A DNA stretch of 64,000 nucleotides from Inia geoffrensis. Its lineage: Eukaryota; Chordata; Mammalia; Artiodactyla; Iniidae. Location of the stretch: the NCBI GenBank assembly GCA_036417435.1, contig CM070910.1, positions 80,708,784 through 80,772,783 on the forward strand. The letters run 5' to 3'. The notes under the pieces were generated by a model, which saw nothing but the letters and a program-made list of their open reading frames with translations, was not told the origin of the DNA and searched no databases. Numbering within the stretch: position 1 is the first letter of the stretch; each line of letters starts with the position of its first letter. This document shows positions 50,328 to 62,477 of this stretch, in pieces. Made by a program: the position numbers and the translations under genes.

Positions 50328-52063
50328 CCATGGCCTGTCCTGCCTCTCTGGATTTTACATTTTTTTCGGAGGGCCCTTTTGATCGGTGGGAAGTGAGACT
50401 TCCTCGTAGTGTGGATTTCCATTGCAGGCTTGCTTGGTTGGCCAAAAAGGGAGTATGCGTTTTTTCCTGAATATATTCAGGAAAAAACGCATACGCCCTT
50501 TTTGGCCAAGTGCATCACTGTCGAACTGCTGCCTCTTTTCCTACGATTTCAGAGCAATTCTTATCTACCACCTGATATCTGTTTTCTGCAATTCTGTGTC
50601 GTGTTCAAGTCCTCTTCACAGTCTTCCTTCAATAAATTTTTGGATGATAGGGGTCATTTGGAACTCCGCAGGATTGTGAGTTACAGTGCCAAAAATCTCC
50701 TTTTCTCAACTCGCTTTCTTGTGAGCTGACCGCAAACCCGAATAATTGCTTCAGGCCCTAATCTCGTTCCGGCATGGCACGCTGAGCCTTTGGTGAATTC
50801 TTCTTCCTGTAGGGAAATCATCGTTCAATGTGCCCGTCCAAACACATCGAGTTAGCCGCTCATTGGTTCTCCTTATTCCTGCTCATCTTCCACAGAAATT
50901 GCAAACTGTGCCAAGCAAGAGGTCAAAGGCACTGACTCTCGAAGTGGGGAGAATGTTAATATCGCATCTGGAAAGGCGAACTCGAGTAACAGGGGGGGAA
51001 AATGGCGATGAATTTTAGAAATTTTGCCTGATCACTTCGTGGACCATATTCTGGGTTTTCCATGCATATTTTAGCTGAAGGATAACTCCCTTAAACGTGG
51101 AGATTTGGGACCCGTGGAATGGGAATCATGCACCATTACCTCAGAGGGTCTGCATTCCCTCACCAATAGTATCAGTCCCAAGTGTCCAGCCTTATCTCTC
51201 CCACAGCTGGTGATGTAGAGGTGGTAAATCCAAGATTTCTCGCAAGCCCTCAAGGACTTATTTAAGAATTTCTCTCTATTTCACAGTCCTTGTGCTTTCT
51301 TTTTCAAATTTATTTTTATAAGGGGATTTAGCTTATTTACACTGCTGTGTGTATGCTGCTGTATACAAGTGATTTTCTTATGGAGACCTATAAATGTATG
51401 GGTTTTAAGTTTCTTCACAGTCAGGTATATTCCTAGGTATGGAATACGGGGTGTTGAGTCGATTTGGTTGAGCGAGGAGTAGGTCTTGTCTAATATATAT
51501 TTGGCTTATGGAATGGTATCTGTCCTAATGTCAATCTCTGGTTTTATGCAGCCTCCCCACTCTCCTTTGACCTTGAGAAAGCATAAATTTCCTTTGTAAA
51601 TGTGAGACTCTGTTGTGTTTTGAAATGCAGTTCATGCGTAGTCTTGTTTCCATTCCCGGTATTAGTGATATCTTATGATGTTTCTTTTTCTGTGTGACTT
51701 ATTTCACTTAGAATCATCGTAACTAAATCCACTCATTATGCTGCTACTGGTCTGTGGCCATTGATTTCATTGTTGAGTCCTATTCCATTGTAGGGATGTA
51801 TCACAACTTCTATATCCATTTTTCTCTTTCTGGGCTACTGAAATTGTACCATAGTCAAGGTTCCCGTACACAGAGCAGCCCTAAACTTTGGTGTGGCTCT
51901 GTCTTTTTCATTTAAATTTTCCGAATCTATAGCACCATAAGTGGAAGTGCCCTAGGCTCTCTAGCTTGTTTTTTTCTTTGTTCCAGGAAACACCATCCAC
52001 TTCTCCAGAGTAGCTGTTGGCAATTTACATCCCGCCCATCAGCATAACAAGGCTGCCGGTTCT
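50328..52063 (+). repeat. Satellite unit 30 (class B)
   Basis: 1736 bp. The palindrome at 50438–50509 has one left-arm mismatch (A at 50452). It is closest to unit 15, 15 units earlier (gtgtggattt, gtatacaagt). Private changes are gagtcctatt near 51,775 and gtatcacaac near 51,798. Confidence 0.97.
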
Positions 52064-53798
52064 CCATGGCCTGTCCTGCCTCTCTGGATTTTACATTTTT
52101 TTCGGAGGGCCCTTTTGATCGGTGGGAAGTGAGACTTCCTCGTAGTGTGGATTTCCATTGCAGGCTTGCTTGGTTGGCCAAAAAGGGAGTATGCGTTTTT
52201 TCCTGAATATATTCAGGAAAAAACGCATACGCCCTTTTTGGCCAAGTGCATCACTGTCGAACTGCTGCCTCTTTTCCTATGATTTTAGAGCAATTCTTAT
52301 CTACCACCTGATATCTGTTTTCTGCAATTCTGTGTCGTGTTCAAGTCCTCTTCACAGTCTTCCTTCAATAAATTTTTGGATGATAGGGGTCATTTGGAAC
52401 TCCGCAGGATTGTGAGTTACAGTGCCAAAAATCTCCTTTTCTCAACTCGCTTTCTTGTGAGCTGACCACAAACCCGAATAATTGCTTCAGGCCCTAATCT
52501 CGTTCCGGCATGGCACGCTGAGCCTTTGGTGAATTCTTCTTCCTGTAGGGAAATCATCGTTCAATGTTCCCGTCCAAACACATCGAGTTAGCCGCTCATT
52601 GGTTCTCCTTATTCCTGCTCATCTTCCACAGAAATTGCAAACTGTGCCAAGCAAGAGGTCAAAGGCACTGACTCTCGAATTGGGGAGAATGTTAATATCG
52701 CATCTGGAAAGGCGAACTCGAGTAACAGGGGGGGAAAATGGCGATGAATTTTAGAAACTTTGCCTGATCACTTCGTGGACCATATTCTGGGTTTCCATGC
52801 ATATTTTAGCTGAAGGATAACTCCCTTAAACGTGGAGATTTGGGACCCGTCGAATAGGAATCATGCACCTTTACCTCAGAGTGTCTCCATTCCCTCACCA
52901 ATAGTATCAGTCCCAAGTGTCCAGCCTTATCTCTCCCACAGCTGGTGATGTAGAGGTGGTAAATCCAAGATTTCTCGCAAGCCCTCAAGGACTTATTTAA
53001 GAATTTCTCTCTATTTCACAGTCCTTGTGCTTTCTTTTTCAAATTTATTTTTATAAGGGGATTTAGCTTATTTACACTGTTGTGTGTATGCTGCTGTACA
53101 CAAGTGATTTTCTTATGGAGACCTATAAATGTATGGGTTTTAAGTTTCTTCACAGTCAGGTATATTCCTAGGTATGGAATATGGGGTGTTGAGTCGATTT
53201 GGTTGAGCGAGGAGTAGGTCTTGTCTAATATATATTTGTCTTATGGAATGGTATCTGTCCTAATGTCAATCTCTGGTTTTATGCAGCCTCCCCACTCTCC
53301 TTTGACCTTAAGCAAGCATAAATTTCTTTTGTAAATGTGAGACTCTGCTGTGTTTTGAAATGCAGTTCATGCTTAGTCGTGTTTCCATTCCCGGTATTAG
53401 TGATATCTTATGATGTTTCTTTTTCTGTGTGACTTATTTCACTTAGAATCATCGTAACTAAATCCACTCATTATGCTGCTACTGGTCTGTGGCCATTGAT
53501 TTCATTGTTGAGTGATATTCCATTGTAGAGATGTACCACAACTTCTATATCCATTTTTCTCTTTCTGGGCTATTGAAATTGTACCATAGTCAAGGTTCCT
53601 GTACACAGAGCAGCCTTAAACTTTGGTGTGGCTCTGTCTTTTTCATTTAAATTTTCCGAATCTATAGCACCATAAGTGGAAGTGCCCTAGGCTCTCTAGC
53701 TTGTTTTTTTCTTTGTTCCAGGAAACACCATCCACTTCTCCAGAGTGGCTGTTGGCAATTTACATCCCGCCCATCAGCATAACAAGGCTGCTGGTTCT
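52064..53798 (+). repeat. Satellite unit 31 (class B)
   Basis: 1735 bp, with a one-T deletion near 52,791. The palindrome at 52174–52245 has one left-arm mismatch (A at 52188). The 5' part matches units 16 and 20. The end (ttcctgtac, gccttaaac near 53,596–53,630) matches the end of unit 21. The private change is ctatgatttt near 52,277. Confidence 0.97.
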
Positions 53799-55534
53799 CC
53801 ATGGCCTGTCCTGACTCTCTGGATTTTACATTTTTTTCGGAGGGCCCTTTTGATCGGTGGGAAGTGAGACTTCCTTGTAGTGCGGATTTCCATTGCAGGC
53901 TTGCTTGGTTGGCCAAAAAGGGAGTATGCGTTTTTTCCTGAATATATTCAGGAAAAAACGCATACGCCCTTTTTGGCCAAGTGCATCACTGTCGAACTGC
54001 TGCCTCTTTTCCTACGATTTCAGAGCAATTCTTATCTACCACCTGATATCTGTTTTCTGCAATTCTGTGTCGTGTTCAAGTCCTCTTCACAGTCTTCCTT
54101 CAATAAATTTTTGGATGATAGGGGTTATTTGGAACTCCGCAGGATTGTGAGTTACAGTGCCAAAAATCTCCTTTTCTCAACTCGCTTTCTTGTGAGCTGA
54201 CCACAAACCCGAATAATTGCTTCAGGCCCTAATCTCGTTCCGGCATGGCACGCTGAGCCTTTGGTGAATTCTTCTTCCTGTAGGGAAATCATCGTTCAAT
54301 GTTCCCGTCCAAACACATCGAGTTAGCCGCTCATTGGTTCTCCTTATTCCTGCTCATCTTCCACAGAAATTGCAAACTGTGCCAAGCAAGAGGTCAAAGG
54401 CACTGACTCTCGAAGTGGGGAGAATGTTAATATCGCATCTGGAAAGGCGAACTCGAGTAACAGGGGGGGAAAATGGCGATGAATTTTAGAAATTTTGCCT
54501 GATCAATTCGTGGACCATTTTCTGGGTTTTCCATGCATATTTTAGCTGAAGGATAATTCCCTTAAACCTGGAGATTTGGGACCCGTGGAATGGGAATCAT
54601 GCACCATTACCTCAGAGGGTCTGCATTCCCTCACCAATAGTATCAGTCCCAAGTGTCCAGCCTTATCTCTCCCACAGCTGGTGATGTAGAGGTGGTAAAT
54701 CCAAGATTTCTCGCAAGCCCTCAAGGACTTATTTAAGAATTTCTCTCTATTTCACAGTTCTTGTGCTTTCTTTTTCAAATTTATTTTTATAAGGGGATTT
54801 AGCTTATTTACACTGCTGTGTGTATGCTGCTGTACACAAGTGATTTTCTTATGGAGACCTATAAATGTATGGGTTTTAAGTTTCTTCACAGTCAGGTATA
54901 TTCCTAGGTATGGATTATGGGGTGTTGAGTCGATTTGTTTGAGCGAGGAGTAGGTCTTGTCTAATATATATTTGTCTTATGGAATGGTATCTGTCCTAAT
55001 GTCAATCTCTGGTTTTATGCAGCCTCCCCACTCTCCTTTGACCTTAAGCAAGCATAAATTTCTTTTGTAAATGTGAGACTCTGCTGTGTTTTGAAATGCA
55101 GTTCATGCGTAGTCGTGTTTCCATTCCCGGTATTAGTGATATCTTATGATGTTTCTTTTTCTGTGTGACTTATTTCACTTAGAATCATCGTAACTAAATC
55201 CACTCATTATGCTGCTACTGGTCTGTGGCCATTGATTTCATTGTTGAGTGATATTCCATTGTAGGGGTGTACCACAACTTCTATATCCATTTTTCTCTTT
55301 CTGGGCTATTGAAATTGTACCATAGTCAAGGTTCCCGTACACAGAGCAGCCCCAAACTTTGGTGTGGCTCTGTCTTTTTCATTTAAATTTTCCGAATCTA
55401 TAGCACCATAAGTGGAAGTGCCCTAGGCTCTCTAGCTTGGTTTTTTCTTTGTTCCAGGAAACACCATCCACTTCTCCAGAGTGGCTGTTGGCAATTTACA
55501 TCCCGCCCATCAGCATAACAAGGCTGCCGGTTCT
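53799..55534 (+). repeat. Satellite unit 32 (class B)
   Basis: 1736 bp. The palindrome at 53909–53980 has one left-arm mismatch (A at 53923). The 5' half matches unit 22, exactly 17,356 bp earlier (ggggttattt). The 3' half matches unit 23 (tatggattatg, taggggtgta). The private change is cctgactctc near 53,810. Confidence 0.97.
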
Positions 55535-57269
55535 CCATGGCCTGTCCTGTGTCTCTGGATTTTACATTTTTTTCGGAGGGCCCTTTTGATTGGTGGGAAG
55601 TGAGACTTCCTTGTAGTGCGGATTTCCATTGCAGGCTTGCTTGGTTGGCCAAAAAGGGCGTATGCGTTTTTTCATGAATATATTCAGGAAAAAACGCATA
55701 CGCCCTTTTTGGCCAAGTGCATCACTGTCGAACTGCTGCCTCTTTTCCTACGATTTCAGAGCAATTCTTATCTACCACCTGATATCTCTTTTCTGCAATT
55801 CTGTGTCGTGTTCAAGTCCTCTTCACAGTCTTCCTTCAATAAATTTTTGGATGATAGGGGTCATTTGGAACTCCGCAGGATTGTGAGTTACAGTGCCAAA
55901 AATCTCCTTTTCTCAACTCGCTTTCTTGTGAGCTGACCGCAAACCCGAATAATTGCTTCAGGCCCTAATCTCGTTCGGGCATGGCACGCTGAGCCTTTGG
56001 TGAATTCTTCTTCCTGTAGGGAAATCATCGTTCAATGTTCCCGTCCAAACATATCGAGTTAGCCGCTCATTGGTTCTCCTTATTCCTGCTCATCTTCCAC
56101 AGAAATTGCAAACTGTGCCAAGCAAGAGGTCAAAGGCACTGACTCTCGAAGTGGGGAGAATGTTAATATCGCATCTGGAAAGGCGAACTCGAGTATCAGG
56201 GGGGGAAAATGGCGATGAATTTTAGAAATTTTGCCTGATCAATTCGTGACCATTTTCTGGGTTTTCCATGCATATTTTAGCTGAAGGATAATTCCCTTAA
56301 ACCTGGAGATTTGGGACCCGTGGAATGGGAATCATGCACCATTACCTCAGAGGGTCTGCATTCCCTCACCAATAGTATCAGTCCCAAGTGTCCAGCCTTA
56401 TCTCTCCCACAGCTGGTGATGTAGAGGTGGTAAATCCAAGATTTCTCGCAAGCCCTCAAGGACTTATTTAAGAATTTCTCTCTATTTCACAGTTCTTGTG
56501 CTTTCTTTTTCAAATTTATTTTTATAAGGGGATTTAGCTTATTTACACTGCTGTGTGTATGCTGCTGTACACAAGTGATTTTCTTATGGAGACCTATAAA
56601 TGTATGGGTTTTAAGTTTCTTCACAGTCAGGTATATTCCTAGGTATGGATTATGGGGTGTTGAGTTGATTTGTTTGAGCGAGGAGTAGGTCTTGTCTAAT
56701 ATATATTTGTCTTATGGAATGGTATCTGTCCTAATGTCAATCTCTGGTTTTATGCAGCCTCCCCACTCTCCTTTGACCTTAAGCAAGCATAAATTTCTTT
56801 TGTAAATGTGAGACTCTGCTGTGTTTTGAAATGCAGTTCATGCGTAGTCGTGTTTCCATTCCCGGTATTAGTGATATCTTATGATGTTTCTTTTTCTGTG
56901 TGACTTATTTCACTTAGAATCATCGTAACTAAATCCACTCATTATGCTGCTACTGGTCTGTGGCCATTGATTTCATTGTTGAGTGATATTCCATTGTAGG
57001 GATGTACCACAACTTCTATATCCATTTTTCTCTTTCTGGGCTATTGAAATTGTACCATAGTCAAGGTTCCCGTACACAGAGCAGCCCCAAACTTTGGTGT
57101 GGCTCTGTCTTTTTCATTTAAATTTTCCGAATCTATAGCACCATAAGTGGAAGTGCCCTAGGCTCTCTAGCTTGGTTTTTTCTTTGTTCCAGGAAACACC
57201 ATTCACTTCTCCAGAGTGGCTGTTGGCAATTTACATCCCGCCCATCAGCATAACAAGGCTGCCGGTTCT
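55535..57269 (+). repeat. Satellite unit 33 (class B)
   Basis: 1735 bp, with a one-G deletion near 56,248 shared with unit 24. The palindrome at 55645–55716 has one left-arm mismatch (A at 55674). It shares ttcgggcatg near 55,974 with unit 24. Private changes are agtatcaggg near 56,192 and gagttgattt near 56,662. Confidence 0.97.
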
Positions 57270-59005
57270 CCATGGCCTGTCCTGTGTCTCTGGATTTTAC
57301 ATTTTTTTCGGAGGGCCCTTTTGATCGGTGGGAAGTGAGACTTCCTTGTAGTGCGGATTTCCATTGCAGGCTTGCTTGGTTGGCCAAAAAGGGCGTATGC
57401 GTTTTTTCATGAATATATTCAGGAAAAAACGCATACGCCCTTTTTGGCCAAGTGCATCACTGTCGAACTGCTGCCTCTTTTCCTACGATTTCAGAGCAAT
57501 TCTTATCTACCACCTGATATCTGTTTTCTGCAATTCTGTGTCGTGTTCAAGTCCTCTTCACAGTCTTCCTTCAATAAATTTTTGGATGATAGGGGTCATT
57601 TGGAACTCCGCAGGATTGTGAGTTACAGTGCCAAAAATCTCCTTTTCTCAACTCGCTTTCTTGTGAGCTGACCGCAAACCCGAATAATTGCTTCAGGCCC
57701 TAATCTCGTTCCGGCATGGCACGCTGAGCCTTTGGTGAATTCTTCTTCCTGTAGGGAAATCATCGTTCAATGTTCCCGTCCAAACATATCGAGTTAGCCG
57801 CTCATTGGTTCTCCTTATTCCTGCTCATCTTCCACAGAAATTGCAAACTGTGCCAAGCAAGAGGTCAAAGGCACTGACTCTCGAAGTGGGGAGAATGTTA
57901 ATATCGCATCTGGAAAGGCGAACTCGAGTAACAGGGGGGGAAAATGGCGATGAATTTTAGAAATTTTGCCTGATCAATTCGTGGACCATTTTCTGGGTTT
58001 TCCATGCATATTTTAGCTGAAGGATAATTCCCTTAAACCTGGAGATTTGGGACCCGTGGAATGGGAATCATGCACCATTACCTCAGAGGGTCTGCATTCC
58101 CTCACCAATAGTATCAGTCCCAAGTGTCCAGCCTTATCTCTCCCACAGCTGGTGATGTAGAGGTGGTAAATCCAAGATTTCTCGCAAGCCCTCAAGGACT
58201 TATTTAAGAATTTCTCTCTATTTCACAGTTCTTGTGCTTTCTTTTTCAAATTTATTTTTATAAGGGGATTTAGCTTATTTACACTGCTGTGTGTATGCTG
58301 CTGTACACAAGTGATTTTCTTATGGAGACCTATAAATGTATGGGTTTTAAGTTTCTTCACAGTCAGGTATATTCCTAGGTATGGATTATGGGGTGTTGAG
58401 TCGATTTGTTTGAGCGAGGAGTAGGTCTTGTCTAATATATATTTGTCTTATGGAATGGTATCTGTCCTAATGTCAATCTCTGGTTTTATGCAGCCTCCCC
58501 ACTCTCCTTTGACCTTAATCAAGCATAAATTTCTTTTGTAAATGTGAGACTCTGCTGTGTTTTGAAATGCAGTTCATGCGTAGTCGTGTTTCCATTCCCG
58601 GTATTAGTGATATCTTATGATGTTTCTTTTTCTGTGTGACTTATTTCACTTAGAATCATCGTAACTAAATCCACTCATTATGCTGCTACTGGTCTGTGGC
58701 CATTGATTTCATTGTTGAGTGATATTCCATTGTAGGGGTGTACCACAACTTCTATATCCATTTTTCTCTTTCTGGGCTATTGAAATTGTACCATAGTCAA
58801 GGTTCCCGTACACAGAGCAGCCCCAAACTTTGGTGTGGCTCTGTCTTTTTCATTTAAATTTTCCGAATCTATAGCACCATAAGTGGAAGTGCCCTAGGCT
58901 CTCTAGCTTGGTTTTTTCTTTGTTCCAGGAAACACCATCCACTTCTCCAGAGTGGCTGTTGGCAATTTACATCCCGCCCATCAGCATAACAAGGCTGCCG
59001 GTTCT
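57270..59005 (+). repeat. Satellite unit 34 (class B)
   Basis: 1736 bp. The palindrome at 57380–57451 has one left-arm mismatch (A at 57409). It is very close to units 23 and 37. The private change is cttaatcaag near 58,514. Confidence 0.97.
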
Positions 59006-60741
59006 CCATGGCCTCTCCTGTGTCTCTGGATTTTACATTTTTTTCGGAGGGCCCTTTTGATCGGTGGGAAGTGAGACTTCCTTGTAGTGCGGATTTCCAT
59101 TGCAGGCTTGCTTGGTTGGCCAAAAAGGGCGTATGCGTTTTTTCATGAATATATTCAGGAAAAAACGCATACGCCCTTTTTGGCCAAGTGCATCACTGTC
59201 GAACTGCTGCCTCTTTTCCTACGATTTCAGAGCAATTCTTATCTACCACCTGATATCTCTTTTCTGCAATTCTGTGTCGTGTTCAAGTCCTCTTCACAGT
59301 CTTCCTTCAATAAATTTTTGGATGATAGGGGTCATTTGGAACTCCGCAGGATTGTGAGTTACAGTGCCAAAAATCTCCTTTTCTCAACTCGCTTTCTTGT
59401 GAGCTGACCGCAAACCCGAATAATTGCTTCAGGCCCTAATCTCGTTCTGGCATGGCACGCTGAGCCTTTGGTGAATTCTTCTTCCTGTAGGGAAATCATC
59501 GTTCAATGTTCCCGTCCAAACATATCGAGTTAGCCGCTCATTGGTTCTCCTTATTCCTGCTCATCTTCCACAGAAATTGCAAACTGTGCCAAGCAAGAGG
59601 TCAAAGGCACTGACTCTCGAAGTGGGGAGAATGTTAATATCGCATCTGGAAAGGCGAACTCGAGTAACAGGGGGGGAAAATGGCGATGAATTTTAGAAAT
59701 TTTGCCTGATCAATTCGTGGACCATTTTCTGGGTTTTCCATGCATATTTTAGCTGAAGGATAATTCCCTTAAACCTGGAGATTTGGGACCCGTGGAATGG
59801 GAATCATGCACCATTACCTCAGAGGGTCTGCATTCCCTCACCAATAGTATCAGTCCCAAGTGTCCAGCCTTATCTCTCCCACAGCTGGTGATGTAGAGGT
59901 GGTAAATCCAAGATTTCTCGCAAGCCCTCAAGGACTTATTTAAGAATTTCTCTCTATTTCACAGTTCTTGTGCTTTCTTTTTCAAATTTATTTTTATAAG
60001 GGGATTTAGCTTATTTACACTGCTGTGTGTATGCTGCTGTACACAAGTGATTTTCTTATGGAGACCTATAAATGTATGGGTTTTAAGTTTCTTCACAGTC
60101 AGGTATATTCCTAGGTATGGATTATGGGGTGTTGAGTCGATTTGTTTGAGCGAGGAGTAGGTCTTGTCTAATATATATTTGTCTTATGGAATGGTATCTG
60201 TCCTAATGTCAATCTCTGGTTTTATGCAGCCTCCCCACTCTCCTTTGACCTTAAGCAAGCATAAATTTCTTTTGTAAATGTGAGACTCTGCTGTGTTTTG
60301 AAATGCAGTTCATGCGTAGTCGTGTTTCCATTCCCGGTATTAGTGATATCTTATGATGTTTCTTTTTCTGTGTGACTTATTTCACTTAGAATCATCGTAA
60401 CTAAATCCACTCATTATGCTGCTACTGGTCTGTGGCCATTGATTTCATTGTTGAGTGATATTCCATTGTAGGGATGTACCACAACTTCTATATCCATTTT
60501 TCTCTTTCTGGGCTATTGAAATTGTACCATAGTCAAGGTTCCCGTACACAGAGCAGCCCCAAACTTTGGTGTGGCTCTGTCTTTTTCATTTAAATTTTCC
60601 GAATCTATAGCACCATAAGTGGAAGTGCCCTAGGCTCTCTAGCTTGTTTTTTTCTTTGTTCCAGGAAACACCATTCACTTCTCCAGAGTGGCTGTTGGCA
60701 ATTTACACCCCGCCCATCAGCATAACAAGGCTGCCGGTTCT
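59006..60741 (+). repeat. Satellite unit 35 (class B)
   Basis: 1736 bp. The palindrome at 59116–59187 has one left-arm mismatch (A at 59145). It has gatatctctt, as units 24 and 33 do. Private changes are ggcctctcctg near 59,011, gttctggca near 59,444 and tacaccccg near 60,706. Confidence 0.97.
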
Positions 60742-62477
60742 CCATGGCCTGTCCTGCCTCTCTGGATTTTACATTTTTTTCGGAGGGCCCTTTTGATCGG
60801 TGGGAAGTGAGACTTCCTTGTAGTGCGGATTTCCATTGCAGGCTTGCTTGGTTGGCCAAAAAGGGCGTATGCGTTTTTTCATGAATATATTCAGGAAAAA
60901 ACGCATACGCCCTTTTTGGCCAAGTGCATCACTGTCGAACTGCTGCCTCTTTTCCTACGATTTCAGAGCAATTCTTATCTACCACCTGATATCTGTTTTC
61001 TGCAATTCTGTGTCGTGTTCAAGTCCTCTTCACAGTCTTCCTTCAATAAATTTTTGGATGATAGGGGCCATTTGGAACTCCGCAGGATTGTGAGTTACAG
61101 TGCCAAAAATCTCCTTTTCTCAACTCGCTTTCTTGTGAGCTGACCGCAAACCCGAATAATTGCTTCAGGCCCTAATCTCATTCCGGAATGGCACGCTGAG
61201 CCTTTGGTGAATTCTTCTTCCTGTAGGGAAATCATCGTTCAATGTTCCCGTCCAAACACATCGAGTTAGCCGCTCATTGGTTCTCCTTATTCCTGCTCAT
61301 CTTCCACAGAAATTGCAAACTGTGCCAAGCAAGAGGTCAAAGGCACTGACTCTCGAATTGGGGAGAATGTTAATATCGCATCTGGAAAGGCGAACTCGAG
61401 TAAGAGGGGGGGAAAATGGCGATGAATTTTAGAAACTTTGCCTGATCACTTCGTGGACCATATTCTGGGTTTTCCATGCATATTTTAGCTGAAGGACAAC
61501 TCCCTTAAACGTGGAGATTTGGGACCCGTGGAATAGGAATCATGCACCATTACCTCAGAGGGTCTGCATTCCCTCACCAATAGTATCAGTCCCAACTGTC
61601 CAGCCTTATCTCTCCCACAGCTGGTGATGTAGAGGTGGTAAATCCAAGATTTCTCACAAGCCCTCAAGGACTTATTTAAGAATTTCTCTCTATTTCACAG
61701 TCCTTGTGCTTTCTTTTTCAAATTTATTTTTATAAGGGGATTTAGCTTCTTTACACTGCTGTGTGTATGCTGCTGTACACAAGTGATTTTCTTATGGAGA
61801 CCTATAAATGTATGGGTTTTAAGTTTCTTCACAGTCAGGTATATTCCTAGGTATGGAATATGGGGTGTTGAGTCGATTTGTTTGAGCGAGGAGTAGGTCT
61901 TGTCTAATATATATTTGTCTTATGGAATGGTATCTGTCCTAATGTCAATCTCTGGTTTTATGCAGCCTCCCCACTCTCCTTTGACCTTAAGCAAGCATAA
62001 ATTTCTTTTGTAAATGTGAGACTCTGCTGTGTTTTGAAATGCAGTTCATGCTTAGTCGTGTTTCCATTCCCGGTATTAGTGATATCTTATGATGTTTCTT
62101 TTTCTGTGTGACTTATTTCACTTAGAATCATCGTAACTAAATCCACTCATTATGCTGCTACTGGTCTGTGGCCATTGATTTCATTGTTGAGTGATATTCC
62201 ATTGTAGGGATGTACCACAACTTCTATATCCATTTTTCTCTTTCTGGGCTATTGAAATTGTACCATAGTCAAGGTTCCCGTACACAGAGCAGCCCCAAAC
62301 TTTGGTGTGGCTCTGTCTTTTTCATTTAAATTTTCCGAATCTATAGCACCATAAGTGGAAGTGCCCTAGGCTCTCTAGCTTGGTTTTTTCTTTGTTCCAG
62401 GAAACACCATTCACTTCTCCAGAGTGGCTGTTGGCAATTTACATCCCGCCCATCAGCATAACAAGGCTGCCGGTTCT
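60742..62477 (+). repeat. Satellite unit 36 (class B)
   Basis: 1736 bp. The palindrome at 60852–60923 has one left-arm mismatch (A at 60881). It shares ccggaatggc, aggacaactc and gcttctttac with unit 25, 11 units earlier. Confidence 0.97.
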
